From JANNMJ01 sp031425525 (GTDB lineage: Bacteria > Bacteroidota > Bacteroidia > Cytophagales > Hymenobacteraceae), in the NCBI GenBank assembly GCA_031425525.1, contig JANPJM010000016.1, positions 1 to 64,000 on the forward strand: a stretch of 64,000 nt of DNA, in the 5' to 3' direction. The position numbers and the translations under genes were made by a program. The stretch's first letter is position 1, and each line of letters starts with the position of its first letter. Of the stretch, positions 8,080 to 15,754 are shown piece by piece. The notes beneath the pieces are model-generated. The model saw nothing but the letters and a program-made list of their open reading frames with translations, was not told the origin of the DNA and did no database searches.

Positions 8080-8102
8080 GGGCCGCGCCCGCCACCGTCT
8101 TA

Positions 8103-8167
8103 CGTATCCGGCACCGTCCCGGTGCCGGTGGGCGGGCAAAATCGGCACCGGGACGGTGCCGGATACG
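8103..8167. repeat. Perfect 25-bp inverted repeat between ligase and methyltransferase
   Basis: Arms at 8103-8127 and 8143-8167 are exact reverse complements with a 15-nt loop (gtgggcgggcaaaat). Each arm contains its own near-palindrome, ggcaccgtcccggtgcc. It could end the upstream transcript but has no T-tract, so it is listed as an extragenic palindrome. Confidence 0.7.
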
Positions 8168-8180
8168 CAGCATTGTACCC

Positions 8181-8188
8181 CACCTTTG
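8181..8188 (+). promoter_or_regulatory. -7-like box cacctttg just before the methyltransferase start
   Basis: Seven of eight positions match the Bacteroidota -7 consensus TAnnTTTG. Only four bases (cgcc) separate it from the ATG at 8193, so a transcript from it would be leaderless or nearly so. No clear -33 TTTG is visible because the upstream DNA is the palindrome. Confidence 0.35.
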
Positions 8189-8192
8189 CGCC

Positions 8193-8996
8193 ATGAACGA
8201 AGCCACCTGGTTTGCCGCTAACCGCGCCCTCTGGGACGCCCGCACCGCCGCCCACCTGCCGAGCGATTTTTACGACGTGGCGGGCTTCCGGGCGGGCGCC
8301 GATTCGTTGCGCGAGATCGAGCTGGCCGAAGTCGGCGCGGTGGCGGGCCGCACGCTGCTGCACCTGCAATGCCATTTCGGGCAGGACACGCTGGCGTGGG
8401 CGCGGCGCGGGGCCGTGGTCACGGGGCTCGATTTTTCGGGCGCCGCCATCGCCGCCGCGCGCACGTTGGCCGCCGAAGTAGGCCAACCGGCGGAGTTCGT
8501 CGAAGCCAACGTGTACGATGCCCCGGCGGCCTTAGGCGGGCGGCAATTCGACATCGTGTTCACCTCGTACGGCGTCTTGGGGTGGCTGCCCGACCTCACG
8601 CGCTGGGCTACGGCAGCAGCGGCGTGCGTGGCGCCCGGCGGCTTTCTGTACTTGGCCGAGTTTCACCCGGTTTTCTGGATGTTCGACAATGACTTGGAGC
8701 GCGTCGCCTATCCGTACCTCAACGCCGGGGTCATCGCCGAAGAGTCGGCGGGCACCTACGCCGACCACGTCGCGCCCATCCAGCAAGCCGAATATGGGTG
8801 GAATCACGGCCTCGGCGAAGTGGTGAGCGCCTTGACGGCGGCGGGCCTGGAAATCGAGTTTCTGCACGAATTCGACTACTCGCCGTGGAATTTCTCCCGC
8901 GTGTTCGTCGAGGTTGGCGCCAACCGGTTTCAGGTGCGCGGCCTCGAAGGCAAGCTGCCACTTACGTACTCCATTCGCGCCCGTCGGGCGGGGTAG
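8193..8996 (+). CDS. SAM-dependent class I methyltransferase
   Basis: 267 aa, Methyltransf_11/25-like. Motif I is LLHLQCHFGQDTLAWARRGA (about 50-69), followed by VTGLDFS (motif II acidic residue), then FDIVFTSYGVLGWLPDL and the APGGFLYLAEFHPVFWM segment after it. The C-terminal half (YSPWNF, FQVRGLEGKLPLTYSIRA) fits the Bacteroidota small-molecule methyltransferase group annotated only as class I. Substrate unknown. The ATG at 8193 sits directly behind the -7-like box; the longer open frame runs back through the hairpin and is not plausible. Confidence 0.85.
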   Translation: MNEATWFAANRALWDARTAAHLPSDFYDVAGFRAGADSLREIELAEVGAVAGRTLLHLQCHFGQDTLAWARRGAVVTGLDFSGAAIAAARTLAAEVGQPAEFVEANVYDAPAALGGRQFDIVFTSYGVLGWLPDLTRWATAAAACVAPGGFLYLAEFHPVFWMFDNDLERVAYPYLNAGVIAEESAGTYADHVAPIQQAEYGWNHGLGEVVSALTAAGLEIEFLHEFDYSPWNFSRVFVEVGANRFQVRGLEGKLPLTYSIRARRAG

Positions 8997-9055
8997 GCGG
9001 ACGGTTGGGCAGCAAAAAGCGGTACATCCGGCGCGCCGGCCGTAGCTTGCCGCCA

Positions 9056-9505
9056 ATGAAGCCCTTCGTTTTTTGTGCTTTGCTGATGCTCGGGCTGGTG
9101 GCCCGCGCCGGCGCCCAGACGCTCCCCGTCAACGCGATGAACACCATCGTCGTCAAAACCACGGATAAACCCGCCGTGGCCATCGAAAAAATGCGGCAAC
9201 TCATCCTCGCCGATACCCTGCCGATTGCCACCTTCAATCTCAAGAAAGCGACCATCAGCACCGAGCCGCTCGTACTGCCCGATGTGCCCACGCGTTGCCG
9301 CATCGAGGTCGAAGCGAACCGCGGCGAGGTGGTCATCCGGCCGTGGTGGCTGCTCTCCAACCTCACCGGCCCGGTAGTGGATGCCGTCGACGGCGACCCC
9401 ATCTGGTTCGAGAAAGCCCGTTCCCTCGCCGAGCGCTACCCCGGCGCCATATCCATCACCACCGAAAAGCGCGCGCCCCGGCCGCAGCCGAGGAAGTTTA
9501 AGTGA
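9056..9505 (+). CDS. Secreted hypothetical protein, 149 aa
   Basis: A clear signal peptide (KPFVFCALLMLGLVARAGAQ, cleavage likely after residue 20-21) is followed by about 125 residues of mixed alpha/beta sequence with no motif I recognise. A segment reading MNTIVVKTTDKPAVAIEKMRQ suggests a small periplasmic domain. No cysteines follow the signal, so it is not a lipoprotein. A TAGCTTGC word, close to the -7 consensus, stands about seven bases before the ATG. Confidence 0.7.
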   Translation: MKPFVFCALLMLGLVARAGAQTLPVNAMNTIVVKTTDKPAVAIEKMRQLILADTLPIATFNLKKATISTEPLVLPDVPTRCRIEVEANRGEVVIRPWWLLSNLTGPVVDAVDGDPIWFEKARSLAERYPGAISITTEKRAPRPQPRKFK

Positions 9506-9722
9506 GTTTCGGGTTTATAGTTTCTCGTTTTACGCGGCGGTTCGCGCGGGGCTCCGCCCCGTGTGTAGTATTAGCGGGCCTCTGGCCCGCCAGTAGCCCG
9601 CGTACAACGTGTCCCGGCCTTGAAAGGCCGGGCAAGGGAGTATTTCGCAAACCAGTCGCGCGGCGGGCCGGGGCTGGAGCCCCGGAAATAGTACACACGG
9701 GGCAGAGCCCCGCGCGAAACCC
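9506..9722. repeat. Long composite palindromic repeat, copy A
   Basis: The spacer in front of nuoH is almost entirely one inverted-repeat element. The outer arms are gcgcggggctccgccccgtg (near 9548) and cacggggcagagccccgcgc (near 9698), with inner hairpins agcgggcctctggcccgc, cccggccttgaaaggccggg and ggggctggagcccc. The reverse complement of 18226-18448 shows the same blocks in the same order, so these are two copies in opposite orientation. Confidence 0.75.
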
Positions 9723-9776
9723 AAAACGAGAAACGCCCAACTAGAAACGAGAAACGCCCCAACGCGAAACGAAAAA
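9722..9776 (+). repeat. gaaacgagaaac-type leader repeat before nuoH
   Basis: Five or so copies of aaacgagaaacg/aaacgcccaa words run up to the nuoH ATG. The same leader lies at 18441-18513 before an unrelated AraC-type gene, again directly after the long palindromic repeat. Confidence 0.65.
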
Positions 9777-10862
9777 ATGCTCGCCCTCCCCCTCACCCTT
9801 GCACTGCTCCTCACGCTGGTCATCGTCACGGCGTATTTCGAGCGCAAAGTGGCGGCCTGGATGCAGGATCGCGTGGGGCCGGAACTGGCCGGGCCATACG
9901 GCACCCTGCAACCCGTAGCCGACGTGCTGAAACTCCTGCAGAAGGAGTTCATTGTGCCCGCCGCCGCCGACCCGTGGCTGTTCCGTTTAGCGCCCATTGT
10001 GGTGTTTGCGGCCGTGCTGGCGGGGTTTGCGGTGCTGCCTCTCGCGCCCGGCCTCCAGCCCAGCGGCGCCCCGACGGGCGTGTTTTACCTGCTCGCCGTC
10101 GTGAGCCTCGATGTGGTGGGGCTGCTGCTGGCGGGCTTCTCGTCGGCCAATAAATTTGCCGTGATGGGCGCCCTGCGGAGCGTGGCGCAGATTGTCTCCT
10201 ACGAAGTGCCCATCGGGCTGGCCGTGCTGGCGGTGGCGCTGCTAGGCGGCTCCCTCGATTTGCAGGTGTTGAGCGCACAGCAAGGCGTGCTGTCGCCGGA
10301 GACCAATTGGCTGTTCGGTATCAAAGCGCTGGGCCTCGACGTAACACACATCGGCGGCATCCTCACCTGGAACGTGGTGCGGCAGCCGCTGCTGCTCGTC
10401 GGGTTCGTCATTTACTACATCGCCTCGCTCGCCGAGTGCAACCGCGCGCCCTTTGATTTGCCGGAAGCCGAATCGGAATTGGTGGCCGGCATCTACACCG
10501 AGTACGCCGGTTTCCGTTACGCCGCGCTGTTTCTGGCCGAATACGCCATGATGATTTTGGTGTGCGTCACCGCTAGCGTGCTGTTTTTGGGCTCCTGGAA
10601 CACGCCACTCCCCAACCTCGGCCCCGTCCGCCTCGCCGATTGGACGACCGGCCACCCTGGCACCCTCGGCGGGGTGGCGTGGGGCGCAACCTGGCTCCTG
10701 CTGAAAGTGTTGGTGCTGCTGTTCGGGCAGCTTTGGGCGCGCTGGACGTACCCGCGCCTGCGGGTCGATCAACTGCTGCGCCTGTGCTGGAAGTGGCTCA
10801 CGCCGCTGGGGCTGGCGTTGGTGGTGTTGGTGGCAGGGTGGAAAGTGGTTTTTAGTTTTTAG
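9777..10862 (+). CDS. nuoH: NADH-quinone oxidoreductase subunit H
   Basis: Membrane subunit of complex I at the quinone-binding junction with the peripheral arm. 361 aa with about eight helices. Family signatures include YFERKVAAWMQDRVGPELAGPYG at the N-terminus (ERK and RxGPN-like loop), the acidic cytoplasmic loop SLAECNRAPFDLPEAESELVAGIYTEYAG (about 218-246), and the LLFGQLWARWTYPRLRVDQLLRLCWKWL end. ATG 9777 follows a low-complexity leader. It is the first gene of a five-gene nuo group here; nuoA-G are not upstream. Confidence 0.97.
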   Translation: MLALPLTLALLLTLVIVTAYFERKVAAWMQDRVGPELAGPYGTLQPVADVLKLLQKEFIVPAAADPWLFRLAPIVVFAAVLAGFAVLPLAPGLQPSGAPTGVFYLLAVVSLDVVGLLLAGFSSANKFAVMGALRSVAQIVSYEVPIGLAVLAVALLGGSLDLQVLSAQQGVLSPETNWLFGIKALGLDVTHIGGILTWNVVRQPLLLVGFVIYYIASLAECNRAPFDLPEAESELVAGIYTEYAGFRYAALFLAEYAMMILVCVTASVLFLGSWNTPLPNLGPVRLADWTTGHPGTLGGVAWGATWLLLKVLVLLFGQLWARWTYPRLRVDQLLRLCWKWLTPLGLALVVLVAGWKVVFSF

Positions 10863-10902
10863 GGTTTGAGGGTCGTGTCTTGGTGACTATTTGTAAGTGT
10901 TT

Positions 10903-11035
10903 TGTCATTGCGAGGAGGAGGCTTTGCGACGACGTGGCAATCCTCATTTGCTCGGGGCGGGGGTTAAGTCGATGCCGAGCAACGCGCGCCGAGCAGACGA
11001 GGATTGCTTCGTCGCAAAGCCTCCTCGCAATGACA
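10903..11035. repeat. tgtcattgcgaggag palindromic repeat between nuoH and nuoI
   Basis: The left arm 10903-10944 and the right arm 10999-11035 are near-perfect reverse complements over about 37 bp (tgtcattgcgaggag ... gcaatcctc), with a central inverted segment gctcggggc/cgagc. The tgtcattgcgaggag word belongs to a palindrome type seen in many bacterial genomes. It interrupts an operon, so readthrough or an internal promoter is needed for nuoI. Confidence 0.8.
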
Positions 11036-11091
11036 GATCAATAGATATTTACGCAGTAAAAGCGAAATAAATCATTCACTCATCATTCTCC

Positions 11092-11697
11092 ATGAATCCC
11101 CTCCTCACCGGCCTAAAACTCACCTGGCGCCACTTACTGGCGGCCCGCCACCGCCGCACGGCGCGCGACATCACACAACCGGGCTTTTTTGCGCCGTACC
11201 AGGCGGCGGCCGGTGAAGTGACGGCCCGCTACCCGCTCGAAGTGGTGCCGGTGCCGGAAGTAGGCCGCTACCGGTTGCACAATGAAATCGACGACTGTAT
11301 CGTGTGCGATTTGTGCGCGAAAATCTGCCCGGTGCAGTGCATCGCCATCGAAGTGGTGAAGGCTACCGAGGACGTAGGCGAAACCTCCGACGGCACCAAA
11401 AAACGCCTCCTGGCGCCCGTTTTCGACATCGACCTCGCCAAGTGCTGCTACTGCGGCCTCTGCACCACCGTCTGCCCGACCGACTGCCTGACGATGACGA
11501 AAGTCTACGATGTGCCCACCGTCGACATCACCACCATGATCCACCACTTCACCGACCTCACGCCCGCCCAAGCCGAGGTAGCTCGCGCCAAAGCCACCGA
11601 AGCCGATGCCGCGAAGGCCGCCGCCAAAGCCGCCGCGCTGGCCGCTGTCGCCGCGAAAAAAACGGCTCCTCCTCCCCCACCCGATGCCGCTGCTTAA
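11092..11697 (+). CDS. nuoI: NADH-quinone oxidoreductase subunit I, 2x[4Fe-4S] ferredoxin
   Basis: Carries electrons to the quinone site of complex I. 201 aa. Two 4Fe-4S motifs are visible: CIVCDLCAKICPVQC (about 67-81) and CCYCGLCTTVCPTDC (about 118-132). The C-terminal 45 residues are an Ala/Lys-rich extension ending in prolines, longer than in many homologues. The start is the ATG at 11092, after the palindromic repeat. The end overlaps nuoJ by 14 bases. Confidence 0.96.
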   Translation: MNPLLTGLKLTWRHLLAARHRRTARDITQPGFFAPYQAAAGEVTARYPLEVVPVPEVGRYRLHNEIDDCIVCDLCAKICPVQCIAIEVVKATEDVGETSDGTKKRLLAPVFDIDLAKCCYCGLCTTVCPTDCLTMTKVYDVPTVDITTMIHHFTDLTPAQAEVARAKATEADAAKAAAKAAALAAVAAKKTAPPPPPDAAA

Positions 11698-12205
11698 CGT
11701 CCTGTTCTTCGGGTTTGCCGCGCTGGCGGTGGTGGGCGGCACGTGGCTCGTGCTTACGCCGCGCGTGCTGCACGCGGCCCTCGCGCTGCTGCTCACGCTG
11801 CTGAGCGTGGCGGCCATTTTCGTGCTGTGGGGCGCCGATGTGGCGGCCGTCGCGCAGTTGATGGCGTACGTGGGCGGCGTGCTGGTACTCACGCTGTTCG
11901 GCATTATGCTCTCGCCGGGCGGGCGCGGCGGCCCCGCCTCCGACGCCGTGAACCGCCTCAGCGGGTGGGCCCTTGGCGCCCTCACCTTTGCGGGCCTCGC
12001 TTACGTGTTGCACGGCGCCGGTTTCGAGCGATTGCCGTGGCGGCCCGGCGCGGCGGTGCCTATAATCGCCCATGCAGGTTCCGTAGTAGAAACCGGCACC
12101 GGCCTGCTCACCACCGCCGTGCTGCCGGTCGAAATCGTATCCATCCTCCTGCTAATCGCTCTCATCGCCGCCGCCACCATCGCCACCGACCCGTCGGATA
12201 GATGA
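11684..12205 (+). CDS. nuoJ: NADH-quinone oxidoreductase subunit J
   Basis: Small polytopic subunit of the complex I membrane arm, 173 aa with five helices. The conserved AQLMAYVGGVLVLTLFGIML (about 58-77) is the helix-3 segment with a pi-bulge in the family. ATG 11684 places the first helix at the N-terminus; the open frame upstream is a different reading of the nuoI tail. Overlap with nuoI by 14 bases suggests coupled translation. Confidence 0.93.
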   Translation: MPLLNVLFFGFAALAVVGGTWLVLTPRVLHAALALLLTLLSVAAIFVLWGADVAAVAQLMAYVGGVLVLTLFGIMLSPGGRGGPASDAVNRLSGWALGALTFAGLAYVLHGAGFERLPWRPGAAVPIIAHAGSVVETGTGLLTTAVLPVEIVSILLLIALIAAATIATDPSDR

Positions 12206-12289
12206 GTAGATGGGTAGATGGGTAGGCGAGTAGGTACGCTAACCTCATCTACTCACCTGTACTCATCTATTCCGCTACTCAGCTCCCAA
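12206..12289 (+). repeat. atgagtag-type repeat hairpin before nuoK
   Basis: The spacer reads as repeats of gatgagtagatgggtagatg followed by their complement, acctcatctactcacctgt, giving an imperfect hairpin that ends at the nuoK start. A close relative lies at 25290-25378 before the TerC gene. Confidence 0.65.
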
Positions 12290-12556
12290 ATGCTCTACCT
12301 CTCCTCCCTCCTATTCGCCCTCGGCCTCGTGGCCGTCATTACGCGGCGCAACGCCATTGTGGTGCTGATGGGAATTGAGCTGCTTTTCAACGCTGCCAAC
12401 CTCAACTTTATCTACTTTGCCCCGGCTGATCCGCTGCACCAAGGGCGGTTGTGGGTGCTGCTCGTGATGGCCCTTGCGGCGGCGGAGGCGGCGGTGGCCC
12501 TCGCCATTGTGCTGCGGGTGGCGCGGCTTACGGGGTCGCCAAATTTGGATCGCTGA
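12290..12556 (+). CDS. nuoK: NADH-quinone oxidoreductase subunit K
   Basis: 88 aa, three helices. The ITRRNAIVVLMGIELLFNAANLNFI block (about 18-42) holds the membrane glutamate used in proton translocation, and ALAAAEAAVALAIVL holds the second. Family members are usually about 100 aa; here the N-terminal helix begins almost at once (MLYLSSLLFALGL). The ATG at 12290 is the only sensible start, because the sequence before it is the repeat hairpin. The repeat may have replaced the original N-terminal few codons. Confidence 0.92.
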   Translation: MLYLSSLLFALGLVAVITRRNAIVVLMGIELLFNAANLNFIYFAPADPLHQGRLWVLLVMALAAAEAAVALAIVLRVARLTGSPNLDR

Positions 12557-12611
12557 TTTATTTTGATTTAGGTGATTTTTTGATTGGTGGTTTTCGCTTG
12601 TTTGCTTTCCG
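12551..12611 (+). repeat. Low-complexity gatttaggtgattt spacer before nuoL
   Basis: The spacer between nuoK and nuoL consists of gatttattttgatttag, gtgattttttgatt and similar words, the same style as 5979-6045. It runs right up to the nuoL start, where no ATG is present. Confidence 0.5.
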
Positions 12612-14633
12612 TTGATTGTGGTTGATTTGCTCACGCTCGCTGCGTTCGTTTGTTTGGTGCCGCTGCTGGTGGGCGCGTTGTTGCTGCTCACCGGCGAGCG
12701 GCTGCGGGCGGTAGCGGCGGGCCTCGCCATCGGCGCGATGAGCGCCGCGCTGGGGGTGGCCGCGTACGTGGCGTGGCACGAGTGGGGCAAAGCCGGCACC
12801 GGCTCCGAGTGGACGTGGTTTTCGGTGGGCGACACCTTTTTTTCGGCCGGTATCTGGCTCGATGGGCTGAGCCGGACAATGCTCGTGCTGGTGCCGTTGG
12901 TGGCGCTGCCGGTGCTGGTTTTCGCCGCCCGCTACCTGCGCGATGAAGCGCGGTACGCCACGTTTTTCGGGTTGATGAGCGTATTCGCGGCCGCCATGCT
13001 CGGGCTGGTGCTGGCCCGCGACCTCCTCGCGCTCACCCTCTGCTGGGAGGTAGTGGGCTTCACCTCCTACCTGCTGATCGGCTTCTGGATGGAACGCGAG
13101 GAGGCCGCCACCGGCGCCCGTAGCGCGTTTTTGCTGAACCGGATCGGCGATTTGGGGCTGTTTGTGGCAATGGGCGCGCTGGTAACTTTTACGCACACCC
13201 TCGACCTGCCAACGCTCACGCGCGACGCCTATGATTTGGCGCTTATCTGGCCGAAGCTTTTCCCGCTGGCGGGTGCAGGACTGGCGCTGGCCGCCATCGC
13301 CAAATCGGCGCAATGGCCGCTTACACCGTGGCTGCCCCGCGCCATGACCGGCCCCACGCCCGTGTCGGCGCTGCTCCACGCGGCTACGCTGGTGGCGGCG
13401 GGCGCCTACCTGTTGGCGCGCGTGTATCCGCTGCTGCCCGCGCCCGTGCTGGCCGTTTTGGCCGTGGTGGGCGCCATCACGGCGCTGTGGGGCGCGGTAG
13501 CGGCGCTCGGCCAAACCGACCTCAAAAAAGTACTCGCCTACTCCACGGCTTCGCAGTTGGGTTACGTGTTTCTGGCGCTCGGCACGGGTTCGCCGGGCGC
13601 GGCCGTGCTGCATTTGGTGGCGCACGCGTTCTTCAAAGCCAGTCTGTTTCTGAACGCGGGCGTGGTGACGCACGCCGTGGCGCACGCGGCCACCGCCGAC
13701 GTAGATGCGCAGGATTTGCGCCAACTCGGCGGCCTCCGGCGGGCGCTGCCGCTCACGTTCGCCGCCTACTGTCTGGCGGGCGCGGCACTCGTCGGGTTGC
13801 CGCTCACCACCGGTTTCCTCACCAAAGAAGCCGTGCTGACGAGTGCCCTCACGTGGGCCGAACGCCACACCAACGGCGGCTTCGGTTTGGCGTGGCTCGT
13901 GCCCGATGCGGCGCTGCTCACGGTGCTGCTCACGGCGCTATACGTGGCACGACACGGCCGCCTGATCTTTTTAGGGGAAACGCGCGGCACCTTCGACGAG
14001 GCGCGCGTGCGGACTGCCGGGGCGCTCGAACTACCCGCTGCCCTGCTGCTGCCGGTGCTAGGGTTGGCGGCGCTTGCGGTGTGGGTGTGGCTGGCGCCGG
14101 GCGGCAGTCCGTGGCACCTTTCGACCGCCGTTGCCGCGCGCTTAAGTGGGTTCGATGGCCGTTTCGGAGGCAATGCTGCTGACCTGCCCGGCGCGCTTTC
14201 CGTCGCTCCGGCGTGGCTGCCTTACCTCTCAATAGCGCTCATCGGGGCGGGCCTCACGCTGGGGCTGCGGGGCGTCGGCCCGGCCGCCGGGTGGGCGTGG
14301 GCACGTTGGCCCGAAGCCACCCTCGGCCGGTTCTGGACCGAAACCGGCCCGCGCGCCGCCTACGCCCTGGCCCGCGCCGTGGCGCGCTTCGACGAACGCG
14401 GCCTCGACCAACAGGTCATTCGCTTCGGTAAAGGCGTAGTCATCCTGGCCAAGCTCACCGGCTGGTTCGACCGCTGGGTCATCGACCGCGCCCTCCTCCA
14501 CGGCCCGGCGCGCGGGCTGGCGTGGGTCGGGCGGCGCCTCACTACCGCCCCCGATGCGGGGGTACAGACCTACTACCGCTGGCTGGTAGCGGCTGGGTTG
14601 GCGGCGGGCGCGTGGGCGTGGTGGGGCTGGTGA
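12612..14633 (+). CDS. nuoL: NADH-quinone oxidoreductase subunit L, TTG start
   Basis: 673-aa antiporter-like subunit of complex I with about 16 helices. Landmarks are SRTMLVLVPLVALPVLVF, LTLCWEVVGFTSYLLIGFW (helix with the key Glu near residue 144), AIAKSAQWPLTPWLPRAMTGPTPVSALLHAATLV (about 227-260, Lys and His residues of the channel) and TDLKKVLAYSTASQLGYVFLALG. The C-terminal lateral-helix region ends GVQTYYRWLVAAGLAAG. No in-frame ATG is available before the first helix; TTG at 12612 is the best start, with GTG 12618 as alternative. nuoM and nuoN do not follow. Confidence 0.95.
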   Translation: MIVVDLLTLAAFVCLVPLLVGALLLLTGERLRAVAAGLAIGAMSAALGVAAYVAWHEWGKAGTGSEWTWFSVGDTFFSAGIWLDGLSRTMLVLVPLVALPVLVFAARYLRDEARYATFFGLMSVFAAAMLGLVLARDLLALTLCWEVVGFTSYLLIGFWMEREEAATGARSAFLLNRIGDLGLFVAMGALVTFTHTLDLPTLTRDAYDLALIWPKLFPLAGAGLALAAIAKSAQWPLTPWLPRAMTGPTPVSALLHAATLVAAGAYLLARVYPLLPAPVLAVLAVVGAITALWGAVAALGQTDLKKVLAYSTASQLGYVFLALGTGSPGAAVLHLVAHAFFKASLFLNAGVVTHAVAHAATADVDAQDLRQLGGLRRALPLTFAAYCLAGAALVGLPLTTGFLTKEAVLTSALTWAERHTNGGFGLAWLVPDAALLTVLLTALYVARHGRLIFLGETRGTFDEARVRTAGALELPAALLLPVLGLAALAVWVWLAPGGSPWHLSTAVAARLSGFDGRFGGNAADLPGALSVAPAWLPYLSIALIGAGLTLGLRGVGPAAGWAWARWPEATLGRFWTETGPRAAYALARAVARFDERGLDQQVIRFGKGVVILAKLTGWFDRWVIDRALLHGPARGLAWVGRRLTTAPDAGVQTYYRWLVAAGLAAGAWAWWGW

Positions 14634-14666
14634 ACCGGCCTAAGTCGATACTGCCGCCTGACTGAG

Positions 14667-15608
14667 CTACCGCAGCAGCCACACCGCCACCACCCCCATC
14701 CCACTGCCGCGCGTGGGCAAGGTGGGCACCACAATCCCCCGCGCTGCCCGCTTCGACCCGCCAAACAGCACGCGCCGCACGGCGGGGTACACGGCATAGA
14801 CCAGCTCGGTGCTGGCAATGCCGATACCGGCGCCCGCCAACACATCGGACGCCCAATGTTCGCTGTTGAGGAGTCGCAGTACGCCCGTCGCCGTCGCTAC
14901 GGCATAGCCGCCGGCCACGATCCAGCCGCCGCCGGGGCGCCCGCCGTATTCCTCCGCCAACACCGTGGCGCCGATGAAGGCCTGCGTGGTGTGGTAGCTC
15001 GGAAACGATGTGCGCAAGGTGATATCGTAGGGCCGGGGGTCAAGGACGCGACGTTTCAGCCAACTAGCGACGCCCGTGCCCGTCAGGTTGGCGGCGGCAA
15101 ACAGTAGGGCGCGTTCGGGCAGGGCGTGGCGCGCGGGCACCCCGGCCAGGCTCAACCCAAAAACGGCGACCGTGGGCACGTGGCGCGAATAATCGTCAAG
15201 GTTGGTGCTGAAACCGCTAAAGTTTTCCTGAATTTCTTCGTAGACCGCCGACGAGGACAAAAAAAGCTTTTTAATTTTTCGCTGCCGGCTCATCACCCCC
15301 AACCCCACGAGCGCTACCGGCGGCCCCACCGCCACCGCCACTCGCCAGCCCGGCCGCAGCCGCGCCAACGGCCCCACCGGCCGCAGCGAATCGGGCAGCC
15401 TCGGTAAGCGGTGCAAGGCACGAGGCGCTTTGGCGCGCGCCACGGTGTCGACCGGGGGCGAAGGCGTTAGACCGTTATCGTCGGGCTGTTGAGCAGCGCG
15501 CGCACCGGTGGCCGTCAGCAGCCCCAGTGTTACGGCACCCGCCCACCGGCACCAGCGGCGACAAGCGGTTTCACGCTGGCGAATCAAGCAGTTCCAACCC
15601 TCCATCAT
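14667..15608 (-). CDS. PAP2-superfamily membrane-associated phosphatase
   Basis: 313 aa. N-terminal signal-anchor (about 23-40), a Pro-rich linker, a helix near 88-108, and the three PAP2 motifs in the C-terminal half: KRRVLDPRPY (KxxxxxxRP), SFPSYHTTQAF (PSxH) and RLLNSEHWASD (Rx5HxxxD). These acid-phosphatase residues are all present. The family hydrolyses undecaprenyl pyrophosphate or lipid phosphates in the periplasm, or acts as exported acid phosphatase. It is convergent with nuoL and unlinked in function. The start is the first ATG of two in a row at 15608; the second lies one codon further in. Confidence 0.85.
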   Translation of the reverse strand: MMEGWNCLIRQRETACRRWCRWAGAVTLGLLTATGARAAQQPDDNGLTPSPPVDTVARAKAPRALHRLPRLPDSLRPVGPLARLRPGWRVAVAVGPPVALVGLGVMSRQRKIKKLFLSSSAVYEEIQENFSGFSTNLDDYSRHVPTVAVFGLSLAGVPARHALPERALLFAAANLTGTGVASWLKRRVLDPRPYDITLRTSFPSYHTTQAFIGATVLAEEYGGRPGGGWIVAGGYAVATATGVLRLLNSEHWASDVLAGAGIGIASTELVYAVYPAVRRVLFGGSKRAARGIVVPTLPTRGSGMGVVAVWLLR

Positions 15609-15670
15609 GAACGCGGACTTACGGCGGTGATCGACTGAAAGTTCACGCTCGGCCCTGGCATTCGGCCCAC

Positions 15671-15708
15671 GCCCGGTTGCGTTACCCTAAACGGCGGCGC
15701 AACCGGGC
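15671..15708 (-). terminator. Hairpin downstream of the SDR gene
   Basis: An 11-bp perfect stem (gcccggttgcg at 15671-15681 and cgcaaccgggc at 15698-15708) lies 47 bp past the leftward SDR stop. It has no clear T-tract, so it may be an extragenic palindrome instead. Confidence 0.35.
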
Positions 15709-15754
15709 TGTTGGAGCGCATGTAGGCAGCCCGCGCTCCTGTTTTTGCTCTCAA

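Noticed and set aside
12558..13868. Minus-strand 436-aa open frame
   Set aside because: It is antisense to nuoL and is His/Gln/Arg-rich with no protein-like pattern.
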